DNA from: Magicicada septendecula
Taxonomy: Eukaryota; Arthropoda; Insecta; Hemiptera; Cicadidae
DNA: 64,000 bases
Assembly (NCBI GenBank): GCA_034769895.1
Contig: CM068373.1
Coordinates: 441,173,080-441,237,079, forward strand
Reading direction: 5' to 3'
In this document: positions 45,209-55,159 of the stretch, piece by piece
Layout of the letters: each line of letters begins with the position of its first letter
How positions within the stretch are numbered: the stretch's first letter is position 1
Made by a program: the position numbers and the translations under genes
Notes under the pieces: model-generated
Databases searched by the model: none
Seen by the model: the letters and a program-made list of their open reading frames with translations, nothing else
What the model was told of the DNA's origin: nothing

Positions 45209-46453
45209 TCAACCTCCATCGTCATAGATAAGTCTTTGTTTTATATAGCATTGTTCAATTACATTAACACACAAATTGCTGTTTTGTGTGTCGTCACCAT
45301 AAAACCCAAATTCATTCACTATACCGAAATAATCATAGAACAGGTCAACATTAAGTACATTGGTCAAGTCTCCATCAGTAATATTCATTATCAAGTCAGT
45401 TATTTTTTCTTCATAAAGTAAATTATTATTATTTAAACATGTATCATCTTCACTCTCTATTTTAACAGGTAAGAACTTCAAGTTATTTAACATCTCTTTC
45501 AACTCGTTATAGTCTCTCTTTACTTTATATAATTCTGTCTCTCTTTCACTACACCATTCTATATTTAAACTTCTCTCATCATAATGCCATATCACACTTT
45601 CTCTCTCATTCCTTGCAGAGGGTACAAAATTATTCAACAAAAATAAGCAACTCAAATCTTTCACTAATAAGGGTCTCTTGCCCTCCAATACTAACAATTT
45701 TGAACACTCTGGTTCATCACAAATAAGGGGAAAATTTACTCTCTGCCCTACACATTCATCTACTCTTTCTTTCCATTCTTTTTCTAATTCAACAACACTA
45801 ATTACAACTTCGTTACTGCATATAGCGCTCTCTCTCTCGCTCACTATTTCACTATCTACTTCTAATGTATTATTCTCTGATATCACCCTTTCAATCACAT
45901 TACCATTTTCAATATCATTGTTAACATTTGTTAATTTCTTACTTTTAATCTGTTCTGCTACTGACTCTACTATTTGTTCTTTCAATGTATTGAAACATTC
46001 ATTCGTCTCATTTAAACGTTTATTAATATTGTCTTTCATATCATGTAAACGCTTATCAAATTTTTGGTCAATATTATTTATTAACTCATGGAACTTAACA
46101 TCACTTACATCAAAACGACTATTCATAATATCAAGTTTACTATTCTGTTCGTCGAATTTAATATTAATATCCCCTCTTAGTTCACTGAAATTACTATACA
46201 TCATATTATACAATCGTGTTAACATATTGTCCTCATCGGACTTCTTATTTTGATTTGCTACAATAGGTGTTGAATGAATTGCAACTTCATTCATGATTTT
46301 CGATTCGTCTACATTACTTTCACTCGTTAACAGCGACTCTGTTTGAATACCTGAATCGCCTTTATTGGCCGACTCAGTTGACGTGTTTTCATACATCGAT
46401 TTATTTTCGGCCTCACTGCCGACGACCACATCAATTTCATTTATTTTCTCCAT
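45209..46453 (-). CDS. Element C coiled-coil / DDGG protein (414 aa, intact)
   Basis: Uninterrupted ORF from ATG at 46453. Residues ~1-70 are acidic with D-S-G-I-Q-T-E-S-L and H-S-T-P-I-V, shared with element A. Residues ~75-175 form a coiled coil (I-K-F-D-E-Q-N-S-K-L, F-D-V-S-D-V-K-F-H-E-L). The C-terminal ~210 residues include R-V-N-F-P-L-I-C-D-E, E-S-V-I-W-H-Y-D-E-R-S, W-C-S-E-R-E-T-E-L-Y-K-V-K-R-D-Y-N-E-L and end R-L-I-Y-D-D-G-G. I recognise no family. No zinc finger, no capsid motif, no catalytic signature, no signal peptide. The stop falls where the element A frame would begin capsid (G-G-V-H-P). Homology with the decayed element B protein shows the domain is an old part of the family. 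Function unknown; an assembly or RNA-binding partner of a helper gag is one guess. Confidence 0.88.
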   Translation of the reverse strand: MEKINEIDVVVGSEAENKSMYENTSTESANKGDSGIQTESLLTSESNVDESKIMNEVAIHSTPIVANQNKKSDEDNMLTRLYNMMYSNFSELRGDINIKFDEQNSKLDIMNSRFDVSDVKFHELINNIDQKFDKRLHDMKDNINKRLNETNECFNTLKEQIVESVAEQIKSKKLTNVNNDIENGNVIERVISENNTLEVDSEIVSERESAICSNEVVISVVELEKEWKERVDECVGQRVNFPLICDEPECSKLLVLEGKRPLLVKDLSCLFLLNNFVPSARNERESVIWHYDERSLNIEWCSERETELYKVKRDYNELKEMLNNLKFLPVKIESEDDTCLNNNNLLYEEKITDLIMNITDGDLTNVLNVDLFYDYFGIVNEFGFYGDDTQNSNLCVNVIEQCYIKQRLIYDDGG

Positions 46454-46521
46454 AATGAAATTAATTTATTTAACCACGCCCTCACTTCCAAATAACCCGT
46501 TCTGCAGCTTAATTAGGTCTG

Positions 46522-46566
46522 GCGAATATAACCACGAATTATATTCGCATCCCTGTTCGGGCGCCA
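46522..46566 (-). other. Element C primer-binding site plus adjacent hairpin
   Basis: The minus strand reads TGGCGCCCGAACAGGGAT (46566-46549), matching 17 of 18 bases of the site complementary to the 3' end of tRNA-Lys(UUU). Immediately after it GCGAATATAA-TTCGTGG-TTATATTCGC (46548-46522) forms a perfect 10-bp hairpin, possibly a packaging or primer-annealing structure. Confidence 0.88.
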
Positions 46567-46567
46567 G

Positions 46568-47621
46568 TGAAACTCTACGAATTACATTACAAAAGTATAA
46601 TTATATTTATCTCTTACCTTAGGGTTTCTATTCCAAGGGTCGTTCAGACGAAACTGCTGCAAAAAGGATTACTTGGATTTGATTTGTTCAATAATTACGT
46701 TAACACATGTGATACTGTCTAAAACACATACTTATTTTTATTTATCAAAAATTCGCCTTTCTTTTATGTTATTACAATCTTTCAACGATAGTACAACTGG
46801 TTGAAATTATTTCTTATCTCTATTGAGTTTTATTTTGGTTAATATTATAAGTGATATTGTTAAATAATTAAAACATTGAAAATGAACCAGTGGATAACCT
46901 CTATCTTAGCATACGCACACTCATTCTGTTACATTGATCTGTAAATAAACTCCGCCCCTGAGAGAACTCTATCGTACAAAGTATTGGTGTTATATATTTT
47001 CCTTTTATAACGAATAATCACCAGTTAGTTGGGATTGGTTTTAATATGCATATTGAATGTTTCTAGTTACCCATACGCAGCGTACTCCTAGGGTTAGTTG
47101 CGCGAACTGGTGTTGAATACTTGCTTCGATCTCACGCACTCCGGTACTCGTTTAACACGTTTACTGTTTGTGGTTAAAAGCCCTTACTGTTTTATACATT
47201 AAGGTTCCACATTATACATTATGATTAAGTCGGCCGAATTAATTTTATTCGCACTAATTTTGCAGACTGGCCGCGCGTTATACTGTTTTTATGTATAGAT
47301 AGATAGATAGGCCTACTAATTATTTCAGCCTATCTTACACTCCCGAGGCCACTATTTTTCAATTCACAAAACTCTACTATCTGACTGCTGGTTGTCTGTT
47401 CACTCTCTAATGGCACACAGCAGACTGGGTTTCACACAAGCCTGCTGGTGGGTGGTTACGCAATGCGTCTGGCAGTTGTTTTGGCTGACTGTATGTGTGT
47501 TGCATTGCTGTACTGGAGGCTCCTTACAGGTGAAAGTCTGGCAATTTGGAAAGTGCTTAAAACGATGATTTACATTAATATAAAATTAAACTGGGGTGGC
47601 TCACAATTCCGTACCGTTACA
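46568..47621 (-). repeat. Element C 5' LTR
   Basis: Same length as the 3' copy. Read on the minus strand it leads directly into the PBS. Confidence 0.95.
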
Positions 47622-47625
47622 GAAT

Positions 47626-48126
47626 TTTATAGAGATAAATAGGTGATGGTGTTTTGGGAATTTTGAAGGAGTTCTTTACGTGTTATGTTATCTATAGGAA
47701 TATATATTTTTCTCTTATAAGGAAGAGATTGAGTTTAGTGTGGATTAAAAATCAGTCTATTTTGAATTCTTGTTGTTGTTGTTTTGGAGAAATTAATTGA
47801 ACAAACCAATGCATCTAAAGGGAAACATATCAGTTGTAGATATGGAAGTATGTTAGACCACCGTTTTAAAATTTTGTATTCGATGTTTCAGAGTTTGGTG
47901 GTGTTGTGACCGCGGTCCTGAGCTGGCCGGTGCGTCAGAACAGGAACGTTAAGTGCCTCATGGCCTTATGGTGTTGGGATCTCTCCTGAGAAGTCCAGTA
48001 AGGTCAGACAGGTACGATCAACATCATTGGACCAAGGGTAAGTGATTATATTTTTTTTATATTAACACTACAGGGGGTTGTGGCAACATATCTGGGCTGA
48101 TCCTTTTAGAAAAGTGTGAACAAGTC
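47626..48126 (+). other. Element B internal non-coding region, right part
   Basis: Resumes element B after C. Contains a GTTGTTGTTGTT run and the conserved hairpin at 47976-47996. Confidence 0.6.
47976..47996 (+). other. Conserved upstream hairpin, element B copy
   Basis: The plus strand reads GGGATCTC-TCCT-GAGAAGTCC, preceded by GGTGTT and followed by AGTAAG. The loop differs from A and C while both stem segments are kept. Confidence 0.7.
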
Positions 48127-48173
48127 AATGAAAGTTTTTATGTTCCGACATAAAACCTTTCATTGAGGGGGTT
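48127..48173 (+). other. Element B PPT and abutting 38-nt hairpin
   Basis: Hairpin 48127-48164: arms AATGAAAGTTTTTATGT and ACATAAAACCTTTCATT around a TCCG loop, 16 bp with one T-C mismatch. Followed by GAGGGGG, TT and the LTR. Confidence 0.85.
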
Positions 48174-49543
48174 TGTAACAGTACATAAAGGCCTGCTGTC
48201 ATAATTATGGGGTTGAGGATGTTACAGAATATTTTTATTGTATTCATGTTATATAAAGTATGGTTAGGTCCATTTTCCTTATGTCTACACAAACAACGCA
48301 TATTCAGTAAGAGGAGAATGATTCCAAGGTCACCGGCTGACGGGCGAAACTGAACATATATAATGGCGGTGTAAGTGAAGAAAGACTTTACTATCAATTC
48401 TTATTGGTCCACAAGGCTGTGTCGTCATCAATAAACGATGACGCATAAACAATAACGTATGAAACAAGGCGTTGGCCGAATGAACAAAAGGCGGTGACGT
48501 TAGATGTACTAATACATACGCAAATTGTGCGTATAACCAGTTCTCAGTACCACACAACACATCAGAGCGTCAACAGCTAAAATCGCTGCTGGCGGAGTTT
48601 TCACCAAAAGTGTTTTAGTCAAATTACTAAATGTAATTAAAATGTAACAGTGAATCTTTAAAAACAAACACTAGCGAATTACTATCCAAGTATGTAAAGT
48701 AGAATCAGTACCACACAGCACATCAGAGCGTCAACAGCTAAAATCGCTGTTGGCGGAGTTTCGTCAAAAGTGTTTTAGTCAAATTACTAAATGTAATGGT
48801 GAATCTTTAAAAGCAAATAGTAACAAATTACTATCCAAGTATGTAAAGTAGAATCAGTGCCATCAAAGAAAATCGACGAGGGACATGCGGCGAACATCTG
48901 CCAACAAATTCAGGGAATCTAACATCAACGGCGGCCCTACAAGTGCACACATTCAGGAAAGTCCAAATTATTAACCATATATTTATATATTAATGAGCTC
49001 AAAAAATTAAAAGCAATCAAACAAAATGTATCTGTGCTAGTGAGCATGTGGGTGTGAACGACTGGTCATTACGATAAAATATCGGGGCATTGGTTTGTGA
49101 TATATAAAAAATAGTAAATTAAATCAATCAAATTTTATTAAAGCTGCAGCTATATTCAAATTTTTGATAGGATTAAGTATCACCGTAACTGAAGGTAATG
49201 ATTAATGAATATGGGCGTAAGAATATGTAGACGCCATTTTGTTTCTTGTACTCATATGCGGCGCCATCTTTGGGTTGTCGTTAAGAATTATACTCTAATT
49301 CAGATTAATTAAAAACAAGTTTATGGCATCCAAATTGTAGTCAGAGTCATTATTTCGACAACCTCAATGTTTCTGAATCTCGCTGAGTGTGAATCTTGGC
49401 CCTTAGAGATAAAAATTCATGTTGGGTATGAACCACGTGCTTGAACCGGAAGTGGCATGAACCATTCGGTAAGTACATGTGTTTTATTTATTAGTAAATA
49501 TAAAGTAAAATATATATATATATATAAAGAAGAGAATATTACA
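48174..49543 (+). repeat. Element B 3' LTR
   Basis: Matches the 5' LTR with small deletions, among them loss of an AATGTAACAGTGAATC-type unit in the second half of the internal duplication and of a GTGGGTGAGA stretch. Confidence 0.92.
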
Positions 49544-49649
49544 AAGAGGAGTGTATATGCTACAACTCATCCTGGGCTCCAAGTGTGTATCTCAAAAACT
49601 CAAAAAGATACGAGGCTGTGAATTTAAAAATTTCCACATTTTTTTTAAA

Positions 49650-50209
49650 ATGTCGCGATATATGAGGGCAAAGTACAACCAGAATTACAAAAATCGGGCA
49701 CGAATGCGTAGAGCACAAAATACCAAAGAGAATGACACCGAAAACGCTGGGCCCGTACCCAAAACCAACGCGCAGTACTGCCACGAATATAGGCAATGTA
49801 AGGGCGCTCGGACAACCCAGGCGGCATCTGACGAGCCTGGGTCAAGTATGGATGTGGATTTCGTTGCTGATGAGATGGAGAGTGCAATGGAGGTCGACCC
49901 AGACCCACTTGGCATACCCAATATGGTGACGGGGGCCCAAAATTGGACTTGTACCGGGGCTGACAACTACTTTAAAAAAACATTCTTAGACAACGACTTT
50001 GGCCGTAGATGTGATATTTGCGACCACCTGTGGTTCAAAAATGATTTGAAGCCTACCAAAGGAGTATCACTGGCGTACTGTGAGAAGAGTTCCCTACGGA
50101 GGACGTGAGTGGTTTCAAACTCTGTAACAACTGTAAGGCGCAGTGTTCTAAGGGGCGGATTCCAGCGTTGAGTCGGAGTAACGGTTTCGTATATTCACCG
50201 ATACCTTGA
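49650..50209 (+). pseudogene. Helentron protein N-terminal region
   Basis: ATG at 49650: basic start (M-S-R-Y-M-R-A-K-Y-N-Q-N-Y-K-N-R-A-R), acidic middle, then D-N-D-F-G-R-R-C-D-I-C-D-H-L-W-F-K-N-D-L-K-P. After a frameshift near 50085 it continues E-D-V-S-G-F-K-L-C-N-N-C-K-A-Q-C-S-K-G-R-I-P to S-P-I-P. Paired C-x2-C motifs suggest a zinc-binding region ahead of Rep, as in other Helitron proteins. The start is supported by the homologous fragment at 18213. Confidence 0.75.
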
Positions 50210-51414
50210 CTGAGCGCTTGATTTCACCGCAACTCCCTTACATGCAGATATGCAGGCTGCGAGGATCGAGTTACGGTATCATCGGCCAAGTGATCAATAT
50301 CCCAGTGAGTGTCGATACCATGGTATCAAAGTTACTGCGCTCTCTCGATGATGATTGTGCTATAAATGTGAATTTGAAGAAGAATATCGTGCACAAGTCT
50401 AGCTACCTCAGTGGCTATGTAAAGAAGGAAGTGCTCAAGTGCTGGTTAGGGTACTTGATGGCGCAGCCGCTCTATCGGTACTACAAAATCGAAGTTGATC
50501 TCAACAACCTTACTGCGAATGTGTCCGCGGGTGATGACAGTGGACGTGAAGAGGCGAGTGATGCTGACAATATGGAATTTATGAATGTGGATGGAGTGCC
50601 ACCCTCAGAGATTGTACATGCTAGACAACACACTATGCTGTGGAATGAGGACCACTGTCCCAATATTGCTCCCAGTCAACATTCACACCCGCTGAATATA
50701 ATTTACGATCTACACGCAGAGGAGCTCTCGTTCCCGGCCATATATTATGATGTCGCGAGACAATTCAAGCCGAGTATCACAGTCACTCCGTTTATGATGT
50801 GTACCTCTGAGATATGGCGAAGCAATCGCCGTGGCGTCACTCCCAGTCACATTCTCTACATGGCGATGAAAATGTTGCGCATACGAGTGAGGGACGGCAT
50901 CTTTAATGCTTTCAGGTGCATCAGACAGAGAGAGGGTGACTCGTGAGATGATTGAGGATAAAGAGTTTGTAGATGGAATGATCGATACAAACTTGGATAT
51001 TTCTGCAGAGTATTCCAAACTCAGTGCAGTATTGGTCCAATAGGAAGGACTTGTTCGCCATGATTCGACAGCTCGGTAAGCCCACTGCCTTTCTCACGAT
51101 GAGTGCAAACGAGACGCACTGGCCACATTTGCTCTCCATATTGAACAAGTCGTCGCAGGAGTATGCGTCGCTTGTTCCGCTCGGCGAGGGCGATATAATG
51201 GAACAACTGCACTCGTATCAGCGTGCGCACTTGGTCAACGAGGATCCAGTCATCTGGTGTATCTACTTTAAGAAGCTAGTAGATACTGTCATGTCTCTGT
51301 TGCAGTCCAAGGTGGCCACGAGGAATCTGGGCACTATCGTGTTGTCGACTACTTCTTGCGCATAGAATTTCAACAGAGGGGCAGCCCACATCCTCCTCTG
51401 GCTTAACGGAGATC
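50206..51414 (+). pseudogene. Helentron Rep domain (HUH motif damaged)
   Basis: Helitron-like N-terminal blocks are readable: T-E-R-L-I-S-P-Q-L-P-Y-M-Q-I, G-Q-V-I-N-I-P-V-S-V and S-H-P-L-N-I-I-Y-D. After a break at ~50946 comes Y-W-S-N-R-K-D-L-F-A-M-I-R-Q-L-G and T-A-F-L-T-M-S-A-N-E-T-H-W. The HUH site reads E-F-Q-Q-R-G-S-P-H (51368-51391) then P-P-L-A-stop, whereas intact Rep proteins have P-H-x-H. A small deletion appears to have removed the second His and shifted the frame. Nicking activity must be lost. Confidence 0.8.
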
Positions 51415-51423
51415 AGCGAGGAT

Positions 51424-52620
51424 ATGCCGGAGATGATTCGGATGCTCGATACACTGTGCTCAGTCGACAACGCGACACTGCGAGATGAGAGTTACATCGG
51501 TAATCAGACTCATAAGCACGTGTTCACTTGTACCAAGCAAGGTGAGAAGACTTGTAGATTCAACATCACTTACTGGCGAATGGCAGAGTCTCGAGTGTTG
51601 TTACGCCTGAGTAAGGATGACGCAAGGCGAGCGGTCCTTCTGGGCAAGGCCACCAAGGTGCGAGAACGACTGGAGACTAGGGTTTACAGCAACATGCGGG
51701 CCTTTCTTATCAACAACAAGCCCGACTATCCGCGATATCTGGACATGGTGCGCTCTACGATTAAGAGGCTGACTGTATACTTGAAGTGAGACTTACATCA
51801 GATCTACATCAATACATTCAACCCATGGGTGGCCTCCATTTTACATTCCAACAGTGATCTTCAATTGATTCTGGATGAGTATTCTTGTGCCTCCTGTGTT
51901 GTAGAGTATGTCAATAAATCAAACAGGGGCATGAGTCAGCTGCACCGCGAGCTCATCAAACTCCACGAGGAATTCCCAGACTGTGACAGACAACAATTGC
52001 TCACGAAAGTCGGGTTGCGTGTACTGAACAGCGTAGAGATGAGCGCACAAGAGGCGGCGTGGTATCTGCTGAGGCAGCTGATGAGTCAAGCCTCAAGGTA
52101 CGTGACTATGATACCTACAGTTTGGCCGATAGAGCGCTACAAGTCGAGGAAGCGCAAATCCGTTATGGATAGACAGGGCATCGCTGCAGACAGCGTCGAC
52201 ATTTGGACCAAGAGTGTCATTCAACGCTACGAGGAGAGGCCTGGAAATCTCGAGGGAATCAACTTGGCCCAATTTGCCGCGTGGTATGTGCCGAGTAACT
52301 TGAAGAGGCGAGCCGGTAACAAGGATATCGAAGATGACGAAGATGGAGAGGAGGACACCTGCGATGATATTGTAGCCAAATATAGAAGACGCGACGTTTG
52401 TAGGGTCATACGATTTCGAAACTACGACATAGGCGATCTCAACAGCTTCAAGAGGGAGATGGTGACGTTATATCTTCCATTTCGAAACGAGGTACGAGAT
52501 ATTTTGGATCGCGACAAGTTTCTTCAGATTTACGACACGCGAAGCGAGGAAATTATGAACTGTCAGAAGGAATTTCAGAACAACATTGACATTGACTTGT
52601 TGATGGAGGAGCAGAGGTGA
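51424..52620 (+). pseudogene. Helentron protein, region between Rep and helicase
   Basis: Two open stretches, 51424-51789 (Q-T-H-K-H-V-F-T-C-T then C-R-F-N-I-T-Y-W-R-M) and 51829-52620 (Y-V-N-K-S-N-R-G-M-S-Q-L, E-M-S-A-Q-E-A-A-W-Y-L-L), typical of the linker region of Helitron proteins including C-R-F-x-x-P/T-Y and the E-x-S-x-x-E-A block. Separated by a stop near 51787 (L-K-stop). Confidence 0.75.
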
Positions 52621-52856
52621 GACAAGCGAGATTCTAATGGTGTAGAGGGGCCAGCGCTTGAGAGGCGCGAGGCTGATGCTGTCGCACCCAACGACGATGA
52701 CTTTGCTATTGCACAGCGAGCATCTAATGTGACTGCTGTTTACAGTCGCTGATCGAATATAATGTCGAAGCAGGACTACTGTGAGTTGCACAAGACAAAT
52801 TTCGAGCAGCGTGAATAAGTTTTACAAATAATATAGAATTCACGCGCGCGAGTCGA

Positions 52857-54336
52857 GTGAGCTGCCAATACAGATATTCTTTACAGGGCCAGCGGGGTGT
52901 GGCAAGACATTTACTCTCAAGCTCGCGATGGAAACATATAACAGATTCTCTCAGGCACACAACGCTGTGAACAATTCTTACGTGGCATGCGCCTCGACTG
53001 GCAAAGCCGCAGTGGCTCTGGGTGGAGTCACCGTGCACTCGGCATTCCGGCTGACGCAATCGAGGACTATACACGGCATGAGTTACGAGATGCTGCAACA
53101 CTACAGACATGCGTTTGCCAATGTAAAGTGTGTGATTGTGGATGAGGTCAGCATGATTGGGAGTCGCATATTTCACTCTGTGGACGCACGACTACAACAG
53201 ATAACCGGCAGGTACGGGGAGAACTTTGGAGGTATGGATATGATATTCTGTGGTTATTTCAGACAACTCCCTCCAGTGAATGCGTCACCGGTATACAAGT
53301 TTGCACGCAACGCATCAAACATCAGTGGTAACGGATTGTGCCAGTCGCTTGATTACTTCCAACTCATACGGGTCATGCAACAGGTAAATGTAGCATTCTC
53401 GGAGATATTGACTGCGATAGGTGACAGCTGAGCTCTGAGTGTTGAACAGAGGGAAGATTCAGAACAATCGAGTGGTGAAGTGAACATCTGCAAGGAGCCG
53501 TGTGCCTCTTTCATCGCAACCATCAAGTCGCAATGTTCAACTCTCAGGCAATCCCACAAAGTGAGTGTATGCAGAAAATCGCAGATGACTTGGTCACGGG
53601 ATTCAAGTGACGCAGAGCGCACCAAGGCAGTCACGCGCTTACACAAGATAAATCTCAGAGACCGACCGCCTGCCGTACAAGATTGACTTGGCTACAGGGA
53701 ATCTGTATATGATTACTGTAAATGTCGATGATGGAATCGTCAATGGGGCAATCTGAACACTGAGGCAGATTGAGATATTCGACAACAGCACAACCGATCA
53801 ACCATCCACTTCAACTACTGTACCTACCACAGCATCTCCCTAGCCACGGGTGTGGATGGAATTTCCAGATAACATTGGGCGGCGTTTAAAAATTAAAAGC
53901 AAGCCCTTGATAATGAGTAAGCCAGGAGTATTAGACGGAGCATGGATACCCATAGCATTACGGACGAGCAATATAAGTCTAGGCAGAACGATCAAATGTA
54001 GGCGCATCCAATTTCCACTTACTCCGGCCTGTGCGCTGACCATTCACAAGTCTCAAAGTGGTACATTCGATTCGATTGTATATGATTACAATAAGAACCA
54101 GCAACAACAACTTGTATACGTGGCCATGAGTCAAGTCACGAGTTTCGAGGGCCTTTATCTGACAAATGAGAAGAATGATTACAGATTCTACCACGCATCT
54201 GGGTCGGGGTCGCCGTCAGTCAAAGAAATAAGAGACGAATACGAGCACCTTGGGAGTCATCGGCTCCATACTGTAACACAAGCGATCAAAGAATTTTGCG
54301 AATGGCAGCACAGACTCCCGGGAGAGCCTCCACACC
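52857..54336 (+). pseudogene. Helentron Pif1-like helicase domain
   Basis: Walker A F-F-T-G-P-A-G-C-G-K-T-F (52875-52910), Walker B V-I-V-D-E-V-S-M-I-G, and the G-x-F-R-Q-L-P-P-V motif (G-Y-F-R-Q-L-P-P-V here, usually G-D-F). After a broken stretch 53420-53850 the C-terminal motifs follow: F-P-L-T-P-A-C-A-L-T-I-H-K-S-Q-S-G-T and L-V-Y-V-A-M-S-Q-V-T (SF1B motifs V/VI). Superfamily 1 helicase that would unwind DNA during rolling-circle-like transposition. Confidence 0.85.
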
Positions 54337-54338
54337 CT

Positions 54339-55040
54339 ATGTCGACATTCATCATAGTCAATCTAAACATACAGAGTCTGCAAGCGCATGTGGGGGACCT
54401 ACAGACAGACGAGTTAATACCGAAGGTGGACATTATCGTTCTCACTGAGACTTGGTTACGGGACCCAGACTCTATCGACATGGCAGACTTCTCTCGCATT
54501 GTATCCAAATGTGAAAGAAACGAGGGGCAAGGTGGTGGCATAGCAGTGTACATCTCCAGAGTCAACTTAGAATGGTCGTGTATCCCAGTTGAAATCAAAC
54601 TCTTGCCACATTTCAAGGCAGTGTTGTGTGTAAGGTTGCATATTGCAGAAATTGCCATAACAAAGATAACTATACCCAGCAATCATCAAATAACTTTGGC
54701 AAGCATCTATATACACCCTGGACTCTCTTATAATGACATTAAGCTGCTCATCATAAGCCAATTGATACAATACAGTGAATACGCAGAGACATTCGAACTA
54801 GAATATAATAGCGACATACCGCTCGTATTGATGGGCGATTTCAACACTAGTGACGAAAATTTAGAACTTACGTGCATACCTTCAGAAATTCTTTAAACTT
54901 GAACTAGTGAATGATTTGGACAAACCAACCACTCAAGGGAAAACTTTTATAGATTTGACATTTGCAAGAGGTATTCAAATAATTTCGAAGCCGTATGTAT
55001 CCTTACTTCTCATACCACTACCCTGTATACAATAAATGTA
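54339..55040 (+). pseudogene. Helentron endonuclease/exonuclease/phosphatase domain
   Basis: In frame with the helicase end: F-I-I-V-N-L-N-I-Q-S-L, V-D-I-I-V-L-T-E-T-W-L, G-Q-G-G-G-I-A-V-Y-I, and L-V-L-M-G-D-F-N-T-S. These are the N, E, GG and GDFN motifs of APE-like endonucleases, as in LINEs. After a frameshift near 54870 it continues F-F-K-L-E-L-V-N-D-L ... F-I-D-L-T-F-A-R. Acquired in Helentrons from a LINE-like source (established for the group). Confidence 0.85.
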
Positions 55041-55159
55041 AGTTGCAAATGAATTAAACGATTCAAAATAAAAATTTTATTAATTTCAATATACTATACC
55101 CGATTGACATTTTCACGAAAATAACTGCAGCAGTGTCCGACACTGCCTATCTTTTTTTT

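Larger units (their letters stand above)
42387..47621 (-). mobile_element. Element C: non-autonomous LTR retrotransposon with intact ORF
   Basis: 5,235 bp, flanked by GAAT (42383-42386 and 47622-47625). Both LTRs are 1054 bp and differ at about 4 positions by eye (0.4%), so it is the youngest insertion here. The minus strand has a Lys-type PBS, one 414-codon ORF, a 1.7-kb 3' non-coding region similar to that of element A, the two conserved hairpins and a PPT. No pol is present. Must be mobilised in trans, most plausibly by an A-like element. Confidence 0.95.
38166..49543 (+). mobile_element. Element B: non-autonomous LTR retrotransposon, interrupted by C
   Basis: LTRs at 38166-39569 (1404 bp) and 48174-49543 (1370 bp), TGTAACAG...TTACA, flanked by AAGA on both sides (38162-38165 and 49544-49547). 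Without element C it is about 6.1 kb. The plus strand has a PBS, a decayed ORF of the coiled-coil/DDGG type, a long non-coding part, the two conserved hairpins and a PPT. No capsid, protease, RT or integrase is present. LTRs show many substitutions and several indels (roughly 2%), so B is older than A and C, consistent with C being nested inside it. Confidence 0.9.
49544..55150 (+). mobile_element. Helentron (Rep-helicase with endonuclease), decayed
   Basis: Plus-strand coding remnants run in the order N-terminal zinc-finger region, Rep, Pif1-type helicase, apurinic-type endonuclease. Endonuclease fused after the helicase is the hallmark of Helentrons rather than canonical Helitrons. A 7-bp hairpin GCAGTGT-CCG-ACACTGC (55130-55146) followed by a T-run may mark the 3' end. 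Multiple frameshifts show it is dead. Its 5' leader lies left of element B. Confidence 0.85.

Noticed and set aside
45678..46253. 191-codon plus-strand ORF
   Set aside because: Antisense of the element C protein; Ser/Leu/Phe-rich shadow frame.
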